Of a stretch of 64,000 bases of DNA, positions 24,032 to 36,497 are shown in pieces. Numbering within the stretch: position 1 is the stretch's first letter; the number at the start of each line of letters is the position of its first letter. Source of the stretch: Ziziphus jujuba (Eukaryota > Streptophyta > Magnoliopsida > Rosales > Rhamnaceae); contig NC_083383.1 in NCBI RefSeq assembly GCF_031755915.1, positions 1,864,001 through 1,928,000 of the forward strand, in the 5' to 3' direction. The notes beneath the pieces were generated by a model. That model saw only the letters and a program-made list of their open reading frames with translations, searched no databases and was not told the origin of the DNA. Made by a program: the position numbers and the translations under genes.

Positions 24032-24886
24032 ATGAGGGAAATCCTGCATATTCAGGGAGGCCAATGCGGCAACCAAATCGGTTCCAAGTTCTGGGAAGTA
24101 ATATGCGACGAGCATGGAGTGGACCCCACCGGAAGGTACCAGGGAGATGGATCGTCGGATCTCCAGTTGGAGAGGATCAACGTCTATTACAATGAGGCTT
24201 CCGGCGGAAGGTATGTCCCTCGGGCTGTTCTCATGGATCTCGAACCCGGAACCATGGATAGTATCAGATCAGGTCCTTATGGTCAGATCTTTCGCCCTGA
24301 CAACTTCGTCTTCGGCCAGTCCGGCGCCGGCAACAATTGGGCCAAAGGTCATTACACTGAAGGCGCCGAGTTGATCGATTCCGTTCTTGATGTTGTCCGC
24401 AAAGAGGCCGAGAATTGTGACTGTCTCCAAGGTTTATTTCTCCTTTTTCCATATTTCTCTTCTCTTACTCTCTTTCTATTCTAACGTTTATTTGAAATGC
24501 ATCTTCGTCAAACCTCGATTAAACTAACTTATACACATATCTCTGAGGCTGACTGCTAATCTATATATATATATATATATATATATTCTAAACATTGTGA
24601 AAACACTACATAGATTATGTCATGGTTAATGAATTGGATATATTATCTATCATGTGAATTTAATGAATTGGATTATCAACCAGCTATTTTCCCTTTTAAT
24701 TTCCTCAAATTTTTTTTTTTTAATTTTTTGTTCATATGATTGCCTACATTGAAATGTAGATATTATGGTTCCTTTTGGAAAATGTTGATGGTGATTGCAT
24801 TGTATGTGATAATCTGAAACCTCTGAAGCACCATGTGTGTCGGCAGAACTGACAATTTCACAGTTGTTGTTGTTGTTGTTGTTGTT

Positions 24887-24937
<51 letters not shown>

Positions 24938-27170
24938 CTTTCATGTTTCTATATGCTATTTGGCATTATTCTTCTTTTTCTTTTTGCTAAGAGTTTTCTT
25001 TTTTTCCTTTTATTTCTACTGCTTTTTTTTTTCTTTTTTTTGTTTTTCCTCTTTTACTTGGGAAGGTTTTAATGTTCTGGTACACTTTTATGGAAATCAA
25101 TTTTGACTGAGTTAGCTTTTACATTCAATGATAGAAAAAACGCGATGAAATTTTCATGATACTCTGTGCCTCGGATCTCGCACTCTTTTTGTATAGAACA
25201 GCTAAATTTTGATAATCTGACTTTAGTAGCTCTGAATATGTACTGCATCGCGATATGTTACTTTTTTTTTTTTTTTTTTTCTTCCCTTTTCTAATTACAT
25301 GACAGTGATTGCGTAGATGTCAGGCTTACCCTTCATTATTGTCCGATTGCTGTGCTGCTTTATTTTGTTTGTTGTTTTCTTTTTTTTCTTTTGTGAAATT
25401 GTTCTGTTGTTTTCTTGATTGTTGTTAATTTGTTGATGTGCTCAATTTTATAATGCATGCTGACAAAGGCTTGAGTTGTTGGTAGGCCCCCTTTTTGTCT
25501 AGCGTGAAGACAGTCCACGACAGGATTGTTATTCTACCTCCTGCGATTTATAATTACATTTAGCAAAATCTGCAAATATCTTTTTTTTATTATATAATAA
25601 TTATGATTGCCCTACAGTTTCAGACTTCCACCACACCTACATTTAAATATATTTGTTTATTCTAATGCAATTTGACCAAGTAGTAAATATCATGGCAAAC
25701 AGAAATTATGCATCCGGTTTTCTATTAACTTAAATTTATTATTAATAAGCCTCTATGATGGATGCTGGATGCCATTATTTTGTTTAAACACACACTTGTA
25801 ATCGAATATGGAAAACATGATGAAGTTGAGTGAGAAAGTGATTCTTTTCATGATCAGATTCCAAGTTTCTTTATAAATATATATTTATATAGACATATCT
25901 TAATACTAAAAATTTCTTGCCTTATCTGCTTCTGGTTTGTAAGTGATGTTTGGAAGTAATTATAATGATGTCTTTATTTTGGATTAAGTACCGCGCTTAA
26001 AGCCTAATTCCGTTCCTGTACATCCTTGGATCTCAAAAGTCCAGTGAAGGGTAGTGATATTTGTCGTTTCAATTGTAACATTGGTGATTTAGCTCAAATT
26101 TCTGCAATTCTTTCGCCAGGCTTTCAGGTATGTCACTCACTTGGAGGAGGCACGGGTTCTGGCATGGGAACCCTTCTGATATCAAAGATCAGAGAAGAAT
26201 ATCCAGACAGGATGATGCTCACATTCTCTGTTTTTCCTTCACCAAAGGTCTCTGACACTGTTGTAGAACCATACAATGCCACACTCTCGGTGCATCAGTT
26301 GGTCGAAAATGCTGATGAATGCATGGTTCTTGATAATGAAGCACTTTATGATATTTGCTTCAGGACTCTAAAGCTCAGTACTCCAAGCTGTGAGTGTCAA
26401 TTCTTCTATTAGGATTATTAGCAATAACAACACTTGGTAGTGGATCATTTATTTAACTTTGCTTCTTGTTGTGCCTCTGCTGTTTTGCAGTTGGTGATCT
26501 GAACCATCTGATTTCTGCAACCATGAGTGGCGTAACTTGCTGCCTAAGGTTCCCTGGGCAACTGAACTCGGACCTGCGTAAGCTGGCTGTTAATCTGATT
26601 CCGTTCCCACGCCTTCACTTCTTCATGGTGGGATTTGCGCCTCTCACATCTCGTGGTTCCCAGCAATACATCTCCCTCACTGTGCCAGAGCTAACTCAAC
26701 AAATGTGGGATGCCAAAAACATGATGTGTGCCGCTGACCCCCGCCATGGGCGGTATCTGACAGCGTCAGCCATGTTTAGGGGGAAGATGAGCACTAAAGA
26801 GGTGGATGAACAAATGATCAATGTCCAGAACAAGAACTCATCTTACTTTGTGGAGTGGATTCCAAACAACGTGAAGTCTAGTGTGTGTGATATTCCACCA
26901 ATGGGTTTAAAAATGGCGTCTACTTTTGTTGGCAACTCCACATCAATTCAGGAGATGTTCAGGAGAGTGAGCGAGCAGTTCACTGCCATGTTCAGGAGGA
27001 AGGCGTTTTTGCATTGGTATACAGGGGAAGGTATGGATGAGATGGAGTTCACAGAGGCGGAGAGCAACATGAACGATTTGGTTGCCGAATACCAGCAATA
27101 CCAGGATGCTACCGCTGACGATGAGGGTGAGTATGAGGATGAAGTTGCCGATGAGAATTATGAAGGCTAA
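24032..27170 (+). CDS. TUB: Beta-tubulin
   Basis: Three exons (24032-24431, 26120-26389, 26491-27170) give 449 residues, the full length for plant beta-tubulin and the usual three-exon layout. The protein polymerises with alpha-tubulin and binds GTP. Visible marks are the N-terminal MREI motif used in tubulin mRNA autoregulation, GGQCGNQIG at about residues 10-18, the tubulin signature GGGTGSGMG at about 142-150, and an acidic C-terminal tail ([15 protein letters not shown]). The first intron is 1.7 kb and carries a very long poly-T tract. Which beta-tubulin isotype this is cannot be told by eye. Confidence 0.97.
24862..24937 (+). repeat. (GTT)n followed by about 50 T in tubulin intron 1
   Basis: Nine GTT units run into about fifty uninterrupted T, followed by more T-rich sequence to about 25060. 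Confidence 0.95.
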
Positions 27171-28049
27171 AATCTGTTGGACTTTGCAAACACCCGAGTT
27201 TGATGTTTGGACACTCTTGTGAAAAGTTACCCCCTTCCCTTTTTTTACCTCCTTGGCTTTCAATCTGGTCACTGGCTTTTCTTTGTGTTTCCATGTTTCT
27301 TCATTTTGTGCCCAATGTTTCTTCAATCTTTTGGGAACAGCATTTGTTTGCTTTTTCTATTTGTGAAGACTTTTTTGTCGGTTGTTCTTCTGAAATAAAG
27401 ATTTGTCATTTTTTTTTTAATTTTTTTTTTAATTTTTATGTTCTTTAATCTTTGATGAATTTCATGAATCTTTTACCTTTACCATTATCACATAATTATA
27501 GTTCATTTAAGGGTCAAACCTGGCGTGCCTTGATTTGGCTTGTTTAAAAAAATGGCTGGTGAATCAAGTACACTGCCAAATATTTTTCTATCAATTTACA
27601 AGTTAAATTCATTTAAACTATTACTGTTCAAAATCCTTAACCATGGTCGAGTCGATGCTCTGTTCGATACCATTTACATTTATAGCATGCTTCTTTGTCT
27701 TTAGTTATTATTATTATTATTATCATTATTTATGAATATGCTTCTTTGTACCTGGTATCGCTTAGTGTGCAGAATATTTCCTCAGCCAAACACTGGTACT
27801 GGGCGACGAGAATTAAGATAAATCGCCAATATAGTATATATACACTGAATAATAGCTATAAAAAAGAAACTAGTAGCTAGAAAAACACAGAAAGAATAAA
27901 GCGGACACCCAAAAAAAAAAAAAAACAAAACAAAACAAAACAAAAAAAAAGCAAAAATTTATGTTTAAAAACACAGTGATTTGCCCCAATTCTGCAGCAC
28001 ATCCGGTTAAAGAAAACGGGAGCAAAAATTATCCTAGAACATAATATTA
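27171..28049. other. Tubulin 3' flank and AT-rich spacer
   Basis: AATAAAG at about 27394 is a plausible polyadenylation signal for the tubulin mRNA. A poly-A-rich stretch lies at 27908-27951. No other feature is seen. Confidence 0.55.
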
Positions 28050-28470
28050 TAAGGAAAGAGGCAAATGCATCAGAGTCATGGAAGTATGAGGTAGAACATC
28101 GCTCGCATTGTTAAATGGCAAGCTTCTCATACCACAAAATAATTCTCGTCATCTGCAAATCATGCCCTTCCCATCGCTTTGCTCAATTTGCAATATATTA
28201 TTGTAAGAAAAATAAGAGGAAGAGAGATTAGAATAGTATTTGACTCTTGAGACAGTGGATTCCATGTACGGAAGCAGCGCTCGGCAACGATTGCAGCCGT
28301 TTTTATATATAAGAACTCATAGACCTAGGGTTGGGTTTGGTTTTCGACAGAACTAGGGTAAATTGATGTACAGCTTCTTTCACGATCTACGGTCAAGATT
28401 CTGCATCGCAGATTGAGAGATGAATGTAATGCCAGACTTACCCTTGCTCAACTCCTACGCCCTTTTATAG
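28050..28470 (-). ncRNA. Possible non-coding transcription unit with TATA box and leader intron
   Basis: On the minus strand a strong TATA box (CTATAAAAGG, 28461-28470) is followed about 30 bases later by GCAAGG and a donor-like GTAAGT (near 28440). A good acceptor (GATTTGCAG) ends near 28162. The predicted second exon starts ATGACGAG and encodes only 13 codons before a stop. Just inside it, GTATGAG and CTCATAC can form a hairpin. ATGACGA and CTGA flanked by TGCA on both sides could alternatively be a box C/D RNA with a non-standard C box. The block is less AT-rich than its surroundings. No known RNA family was recognised. Confidence 0.3.
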
Positions 28471-28599
28471 CAGTTAGCTGACACGAACCAATTACAGTTG
28501 CCGTGATAGGGGAAAAATCTTGGGTGACACTCAGCTGGTCCTGTGACACGGGATAGGAGTAGGACGCTTGTCACTCAGACTGTTGAGGACTCCATCACC

Positions 28600-31309
28600 G
28601 TGAATGCGTCAAAATAATAATAATAATAATAATAAATTCAATTTAAAATTACGCCAAATAAATCTTTTTGCGATAATATATAAACATACAGGATTGTTAC
28701 CGTGGATAAAATCGAACATTAAATAATTGGTGATAGCCATTCTTAGTTTTTTTTATTTTTTTATTTCTAACATAGCCATCCTTAGTTATTATGTGAATTT
28801 ATACAATTTACATACTTTGATAGCATATTATATAATTGGTGATAGCCATTTCTAATTATTATATCAATTATTCAATTTACAAATTTCAATAATTGTATAT
28901 AGTTATCTCGATTAAATAATGGATGATTTCTCCTACAATAATATTTATTGTGTAGATATAATATTGGTTTTTCATAAGGGTTTGTCTCACTTTTTCTTGG
29001 AGGATTGGTATATATTAAATATTAAATAATTACGGAATTTAAAAGAAAAACAAATAAAAAAAAGATAATTTTAGAATTTTATTTGGTCAATGTACATTAA
29101 TTATGGAATATATATTTGTTGTGGTAAAATTCCATCCTCACTTAAATAGGCTAAGAGAAAAATGCTTCAAAATATCAAAAACGACCTCAACAGCTTGAAG
29201 TGTGGATTTCAAAAGGTGTGAGGACTTCACCTTGGGAGGATCTGTATATTATAAAGTAGCGAGCGAAACCTCAAAAGGAGCCTCAGGTGGACTTCAGGCA
29301 GAATGCTAGAGGCGATCGACCTCAAAGCGACACTAGTTGACCAACCTCATAAGGGTCGGTACGTACTTGTAAACTATCAAACTTGGAGGCCAAGAAATGT
29401 CCATTGTTGAATGACACGCACTTAACACATCAAAACATGTGCTGCGTCCGTTTAACTGAAGCTCCATCTGTTTCAGCCTCATTTAAATCCATTGGTTGAT
29501 CCAAACTGGAAGATCTTTTGGCTGAGACCTTAAAACCAATATACGAGCTTTTGATCAGCTTTGACATAAACTTTCAGTTGTCATCTCATGAGAGGTCGAA
29601 AACCGTTTATGATGTAAATAAACCTTTTTTCCCCTTTTTATAACAAGATCATGTTAACTCTTCCAACCTATCTCAAAATTTAGCAAGATTATTGTTACTA
29701 TGGAGGATTTTCTTCAAAATCATTCTCCTTTAGCTTTTACCTAATTTGGCCCCCATAAAGTTTGCACTAATAAGCTACCGACTCCTTTTAATGGTTTTCT
29801 ATGCTTTCAAATTGTTAATCCGACCTCGAATGAAGTTAGAGGCTATTCAACTGGCATCCTATAGAGATCAATCATGAATTATGTTTGAGCTCGAATTTGG
29901 GCAGGTTTTGTCAATAAAAGTGTTGATATTTATGGCATCAAAGGTGAGATAAAAAAGGTATATACATTAAATTTCTAGTAAAAACAAATATGTTTTTGAA
30001 ATAATTTTGAGAAATCTTCTAGTAACTACATCTTTTTCTTAAATATTAATTTCTTTACCTTTTATGCCATATATGCTAAAAAAAATGTTTGAATTTTAAT
30101 ATTATTACGTTGTGTCAACAGACTAGGTTGCTTACAGAGTAAGCCCTCAGTTTGTACATCTTGTGTAAGATTTAGACAAATTCCACAATCCATCATCATT
30201 TTTCTTATTTATTTATTTATTTTTATGAAAACAATCTTTTATTTTTTTTACAATAAAAAAACATACTTTAGTAATCTCATAGGCATAAGACAGAATCTTT
30301 GTGTCATGAAAATTTAGAATCCGAAATAATAATGAAATTTACTATAACTCAACCTCAGTTTTCAAATTTACAGATATGAAAGTTGAATTGATTTTTTTTC
30401 CTAAACTATCATCCCTGATGGTTAATTGAAACAATCTATTTTTTTATTTTTTTTTGGGATTAAAAGTAAATAATTAATTATACCATCTCATTTTCCCAAT
30501 TCCCATTTGTTTATAAGAGCAAAAGAATATTGTTTGTTTATTTTTATCAGTTTATTTGTGTGCCCTTGAGGGACAACCTAATTGCAATATTCATACTTCT
30601 ATATAAGTCTCACATTAATATGTTGTATCAATTTGTTCGTTTATTTTTATCAGTTTATTTGTTTATTTTTCCTATTCATTATCGATAATGATCATTCTTA
30701 GTGAATCCCATACATCGGATGTGCAAAGAAATCTACTTTTTCAAATTAAGTTGTTATAAAAAATAATAAATAATCAAACATAACCAATTAACAATTGCTA
30801 TATCACCAATTATCCTAATAATAAATAATCAAACATAACCAATTAACAATTGCTGTATCACCAATTATCCTATTGATGGTCACCTAGTGACAAATGACAA
30901 ATGACAAAGAGCCAAATCTATTAAAATGGGCACTTTTACATTAGGAATTTAAGATAGAACACACACGTCCACTCCATCTCCCTTCCTCTCAAATTGCATT
31001 AAATCAATAGAAATATCACATATCACATATCCTATTTATGAAATCTACACTACTTATTGGATTGCAATGATAAAATACTTGATAACAAATAAATTTATTA
31101 ATGATAATTATATAAATAAGATAAAACAGACAGCTCGTTTTCTACTTCTCTAATTTACATTTCATGTAACGGAGCTTCCCTGATTTACATTTTACCTAGG
31201 GGATATATTTAATTTAAGTGACTATCAGATTGGGAAAAAAAAAAAAAAAAACAAAATGAGAAATCTTCTTTTTTTTTTTAACAAAAGAAAAAAAAAAAAT
31301 CAGTAGCAA
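28600..31309. other. Gene-free AT-rich stretch
   Basis: No coding gene is supported. About 29150-29900 is less AT-rich and looks like unique or degraded transposon sequence without recognisable domains. A 55-bp tandem duplication lies at 30762-30871. Confidence 0.6.
30762..30871. repeat. 55-bp tandem duplication, two copies
   Basis: Copies 30762-30816 and 30817-30871 differ by about one base (GCTATATC against GCTGTATC). Confidence 0.95.
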
Positions 31310-33026
31310 TCATCTATAACGTAGTTTATTAGCAGCAATAGAATTCTTGACCCTGTAGATCCGGATCCTATTTCGCCTAGCTTGAGCAGCCATTACCTTT
31401 GACAAATTCTTGTTGGCAGTGTCTAAATCCACCATCCCAGTAAACTCATTTGCAGTGAGGTTAAGATCAGGAACGGCACGTGGATTCATATTTTCATCGA
31501 TCAATTCCACGGAGGAGAAAGGAATTTGGTTAGCCGGATACTGGATATTATCACTAATTTCTGTTATCAGAGCCGTATGATCCATGATGAACGGTGACTG
31601 ATCAAGTCCACTGGGAAGAATTTCATCAGTAGGGAGAGGCTTGACCGAGGCTAGGCCCAAATCCATCTGAAGATTTAAGCCGGGAGTTTCCCTTTTCGGG
31701 CCGAGAGACAGCTGTAAAAAACGGGAAAATAAAATATTAGACTCCGCACCAGTCCGCAGAGAGAATCAGGGATGGTAATTAGTAATGATCAAAGAATACC
31801 TCTTGTTTTCTTGCTTTCAACTTCAAATTGAAATCTTCCAATTCCTTTTTATAACGATTCACCTTTTCTAACTCCTGTATTGGTTTTAAGGGAAGCCAAA
31901 CAACAATGTCATTATCAGCGTTGGTGGAATTAAATTACATTAAGAAATTAAAATACAAAAAGAAGATAATGTTTGCACAAAAACATCAGGGGTATATTCG
32001 GCAATTGATAAAAGAAAGCTCTGTTTCTTTAAATTTTATGTATGTCCTTTTTGTACTTTTATAGGGAAATATACAAAATAAAAAAAAATTAAATGTGGAA
32101 ATATCAATGAAATATGTGAAAAAGTGACAATGCAATAAAAGATAAAAATTGTTTAAAGAAAATTACTATTTTGAAAATAGGTATAAATTTTTATTTTAAA
32201 AAAAAAAAAAGAAAAAAGAAAAACTCACCTCTTTTAGCCATTCTCGATTTTGAGTCAATTTTTCTATCATAGCAAACCATTCCTCTTTCTTCTACATAAA
32301 AAAGAAAAGAAAAAAAACAAATTTCAAATCAGAAACAGATAATACAAACCAAAAATAACAAGAAAAACAAATTTCAAATCAGAAACAGAAAATAGAAATA
32401 AAAAATAACAAGAAAAACATCAAATGAATAAAATAACCAGGAAATAGGAAAATTAAACCCGCGCGCCGTCAGCGGCGATAAAAATCGAAGCCCACAAAAA
32501 TTAATCACAAACTCGCAACGAAACAGCCGGATAAGTTAACAGAGCAACGGCGAAAACGGAAAAAAAGAAAAAAAGAAAAAGAAAAACAGAGCAGAGAACA
32601 TAGCGTCAAGGAAACAAAAAGGATTACCTTTTTAACTTGGAATCTCCGTTTGGAAGGCTTAGGCTTCTCGTCTGATTCACTGGGCGAGAAGGAAAGCGGT
32701 GTGGCAGGACTTGAAACTTCAACCTTGAGCTTAGGTAGCGCACTGTCTGGTTCGGGTTCGGGTGTAGAAACCACGGCGCAAGAAGACCCACGAATCGACG
32801 ACGAGGAAGGCAAAGCAGGAGGAAGGCGCGAAGGAGGAGATTGGTGGTTGCGATTTCCATCGCTTGCAGATCTCTTCCTTGTGGAACCCCAACCCATTGA
32901 AAATCGAAACGGAGATTCATACGCATACGCTTTGATTAAACTGGGAAGTTCCAACAAGATATTCGCAACCACAATCTCATCCTCACTTACTTCGTATGTG
33001 AGAGAAAAGCTACTCTTCTCTCTCAT
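31310..33026 (-). CDS. Unnamed plant nuclear coiled-coil protein, copy 1
   Basis: Four exons in + coordinates (32628-33026, 32229-32291, 31800-31874, 31310-31711) give 312 residues. The N-terminus has VANILLELPSLI, followed by GWGSTRKRSA and a proline/serine-rich acidic region. Exons 2-3 encode a short charged helix (KKEEWFAMIEKLTQNREWLK, then ELEDFNLKLKARKQE), probably a coiled coil. Exon 4 has LSLGPKRE, a possible EAR-like PDLNLTA and a basic end (AQARRNRIRIYRVKN), suggesting a nuclear protein. No named family was recognised. A second copy lies 2.2 kb upstream in the same orientation. The upstream region has a telo-box (AAACCCTAG, about 33289). Confidence 0.75.
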
Positions 33027-33770
33027 TCTTTCTTTCTCGGTCAGTTTCTACAACTCTGCCTTCACAGCTTTCTCTTTCTCTTTTTTTTTTTTTTTTCTGA
33101 TTAAACCGAAAGCGGAGGAAGAGAGTGAGAGACAGAGAGAGGATATGGGTGTGAGAGACTTTGATGAGAAAAGGAGTTGTTGCTTGGCAACGGGTTCTGT
33201 TTTTCCTTTTTTTTTTTAAACAAAATCCACGGCGAGGTTGAGAGCTTCTGGCTTGGCGACACGTGTTGCTTAGATGGAGATTGAGGTTAGTCTAGGGTTT
33301 ATGGCCTTTTTAATGCTACGCTATTCAGTGGGAGAGTGGGAAGTGTGTTTGTATAAGACTCAAGAGTCTTTGGACAATAATGCCCATAGAAGACTTCAGC
33401 TTTCTAAAATATATAAAAATCAAAAACAAAAATAAAATATAATAAACAGTAGTACAGCTTTAGGAAAGAGAGGATTGGGTTTTTGACAGATCTTTAGAAA
33501 TTTATTTAACGCGCATCCGAGGGACGTGGATTTCAATCACTAACTTGCTGCCGTTTTGGTCATTGATATTGCCTACCAAGTTTATTATTCCTCCTCCAAA
33601 TAAAAATTAAAAGTGTTCATCTCAGAAAAATAAAATACTAATGTCTTATTTCCTTCCAAATCATAATAGTTTAAGAGATATACAATTTTAAAATGTATTT
33701 AATCTTTCAACATAATTTTCTCGTTGCAAAAATATTATCCATCACTACTTGTGATAACCATTAATAATGT

Positions 33771-33821
<51 letters not shown>

Positions 33822-35251
33822 TGTGGATTCCTAATTGCTACGAGATTTGTTATTTTATCATTATTGATCATTATTTGTGATGATAAAATATCAATACTCT
33901 TTATTATTCAGCAAAAAAAATTAAATACTCTGTTTCATTATTTTGGGATAGTGTCATTGCAAGAAACTTAAAAAAAAAAAAAATAATCGAATAGAATATT
34001 TTGAGTTTTGTTATTCATCATTTCATTATTTTTTAATCAATTTATTTTTCAGATAAATTTAATTGAAGTAATTTATCCTTGTAAAATGCATGTGGTACCA
34101 GTACATGTTGGTGGTAAGCCTTTAAATCTCGAGGAGATTAATTAAAAAAAAAACAAAAAAACAAAAAATCAAGGCAAAAACAAAATTTAGCATAATCCTA
34201 TAACTTTAACCTTGTATGTTCTGTTAGGATATTATCTGATAAAGTGTCCATCCCAATTGAATAATCCTCTTTTATTTTAGTTTATGTTTAAAATTTTTAG
34301 AGTAGAACAGCATGATTTAGCTACTTTCTATGGCGTATCAAAATTAAAGCTTTTTGATGAACTTTCAAAAGTAGTGAGCCCCAAAGATTTCAAGTTTTGA
34401 TGGCTCATGTCTCTATATATCTTCTCATTTTGATGGCCCATGTATCGACAACTTAAAGTGCAAGTGGCCCTGGAGCCTTAACCAAGAGAAGGCATTATTA
34501 TTATTATTATTTACTAAGAGAGAAGGTGTTGCATATATTGTGTATGATAAAACATATAGATTCTACAAGATAATTATTAAGTGTTCCATTATAGAAGGAT
34601 TTCCAATGAATTTTGCCACATAATAAATATAAAAAATGTAAACAGACATCTCTGAAAAACAGTCTATCCAACTCCAAAAAATAAAAATAATAATGATAAT
34701 AATAACAATAATAATAATCTATCCGATGCATGCAATGATACAGTTATACATAAAAGTCTGTCATACCAGAAAATATTCATTAATTGACAACATGACTGAA
34801 CAAGTATTTAATCAATTGAATTTATTTTAAAAAATAAAAAAGTAAAAAGATACATTATAAATTAATTATGTTTTAGCCCTAACCATTGGCTATAAAATTT
34901 TGATTTGATTGTCATTTAAATGGACTTTTATGTCGTATAGAAAATTTGAAATTGAAAGTGCTATTGTGCAACTTATGACACTATATATCATCTATGTATC
35001 TGTTATATAAAAAAGCTGTTTCTCGTACGAAACACGTGTACAACCTTGTCCAAGTGACATGGGATTTAACCAATGGCTTATATTATTTTGCAATTTATTT
35101 TTCTTTTTTTTATCAAATATATACTCAAACAAAAAATAAAATAAAAAAATGAGGAACTCATTTAATTTGCCAAATCCAAAGAAACCTTATATAATTAAGC
35201 CTCTTCACAGGTTTAAAAGAAAATAAATAAAATAAAATACGAAGCACAAAG
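33027..35251. other. Intergenic AT-rich stretch between the two paralogues
   Basis: The first 300 bases are the promoter of copy 1 (CT-rich, telo-box). The rest is AT-rich with an (AT)n run at 33775-33819 and no gene. Confidence 0.6.
33775..33819. repeat. (AT)n microsatellite
   Basis: About twenty-two AT units. Confidence 0.97.
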
Positions 35252-35759
35252 CTAAGAAGAAAAAGTACATGTTCTTGAATTCCTGGTCGTCATCCTATTA
35301 TTAAAATGAAATGAAGGTGTTCGGATACGTGAATTATGGGGTTTCCTTCCGGGAGTTTGAAGCCCCGCTGAACGCTTATCTTCCGTTCCAAGATAAGCAG
35401 GTCCTAATTTGGATCCCTTTACTTTCGGCCCAAGACTAGAATCTAAGCGTAAGTCGGACTTTGCAGAAAACCTCAACTGTAAAATTGTTGAATAAATATA
35501 ACAATCAATTATATATAGATTAGTTCTATGCTACAGATACATACTATCCATATCATATAAATCGTATTAAAAATTAATATTTTTTAAAAAACAAATTAAA
35601 TTTACTATATATACTGTTTATATATATACAACAAAATCAATATTTTTTTATCAATTTTAATACAATCTATAAATAAATAGTTCCCACCATAAAATACTTT
35701 TTTATTTATATATATATAAAAAAGAACGTTTTTAGTTTTTACTTACATTCAAGTATCCT

Positions 35760-35815
<56 letters not shown>

Positions 35816-36077
35816 CAAAACTAATAATGAAAAAAATAACAAAGAGAGAAGAAATAATAATAATAAAAAAAGTACTTCGTTCTCTACGTGCTTTCAATTT
35901 TGAATTCCATTGTTTGAGAGATTCATATACCACTTACCGGTATTAAATTATTGTAATTTTCAGTTAACTCCCCCACTTGACCTCCCCATTGCTCCCTCTG
36001 TGCGCATATAAACCAACATTGATAATAAATAATAAAAAATAAAAAAATCTTAAAAAAATAATCATGTGAACCAACGA

Positions 36078-36113
<36 letters not shown>

Positions 36114-36428
36114 CTATGGAAGGCAAAGCCGAAAGGGCTAAATTAAATAAACCCTTTTTATTTCTATGGTTTTTTTGGCAATTATATATAAAATTCGACA
36201 TGGCAGGAAAATATATATATATATATATATGTTTACCCTTTTTTTGGGCAATTTTCTTTTTGGCTTCGAGGATTGAATCTCGTTATTCACAATTTCAGTA
36301 TTGGTGGCCTGATAAACAGTGGCAACTCTATCGTTTTCTTTATGAATAAGACTAGGAATTTCTAGTAAAATATCTGCAACTTTTTTCTCTTCCTCGTTAA
36401 AACAATCCAAAAGAGAGGTCTTGGCCAT
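35252..36428 (-). CDS. Unnamed plant nuclear coiled-coil protein, copy 2, shortened and perhaps decaying
   Basis: Paralogue of 31310-33026. Exon 1 (36237-36428) encodes VADILLEIPSLI, matching the copy 1 N-terminus but without its long serine/proline region. Exon 2 (35938-35997) encodes REQWGGQVGELTENY. The last exon (35252-35476) begins LRFSAKSD and contains SSLGPKVKG, matching the LSLGP region. Joined, they give about 158 residues in frame. The equivalent of copy 1 exon 3 is still visible (YESLKQWNSKLKARRE, about 35872-35925) but sits only about 14 bases after the exon 2 donor, too close for an intron, and reading through meets a stop. So this exon is either skipped or dead. Three (AT)n tracts lie in or beside the gene. 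Confidence 0.5.
35764..35811. repeat. (AT)n microsatellite inside copy 2
   Basis: Twenty-four AT units in the intron region before the last exon. Shorter AT runs lie at about 36081-36108 and 36211-36230. Confidence 0.97.
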
Positions 36429-36457
36429 TCGTGAATTAAGTGCTAGAGAAAAAAACC

Positions 36458-36497
<40 letters not shown>

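Noticed and set aside
24837..25106. Poly-phenylalanine/valine open frames in the tubulin first intron
   Set aside because: They are translations of the (GTT)n and poly-T tract.
28385..28420. AGAATCTTGA on the minus strand resembling the start of miR172
   Set aside because: The match stops after ten bases and there is no star sequence or hairpin.
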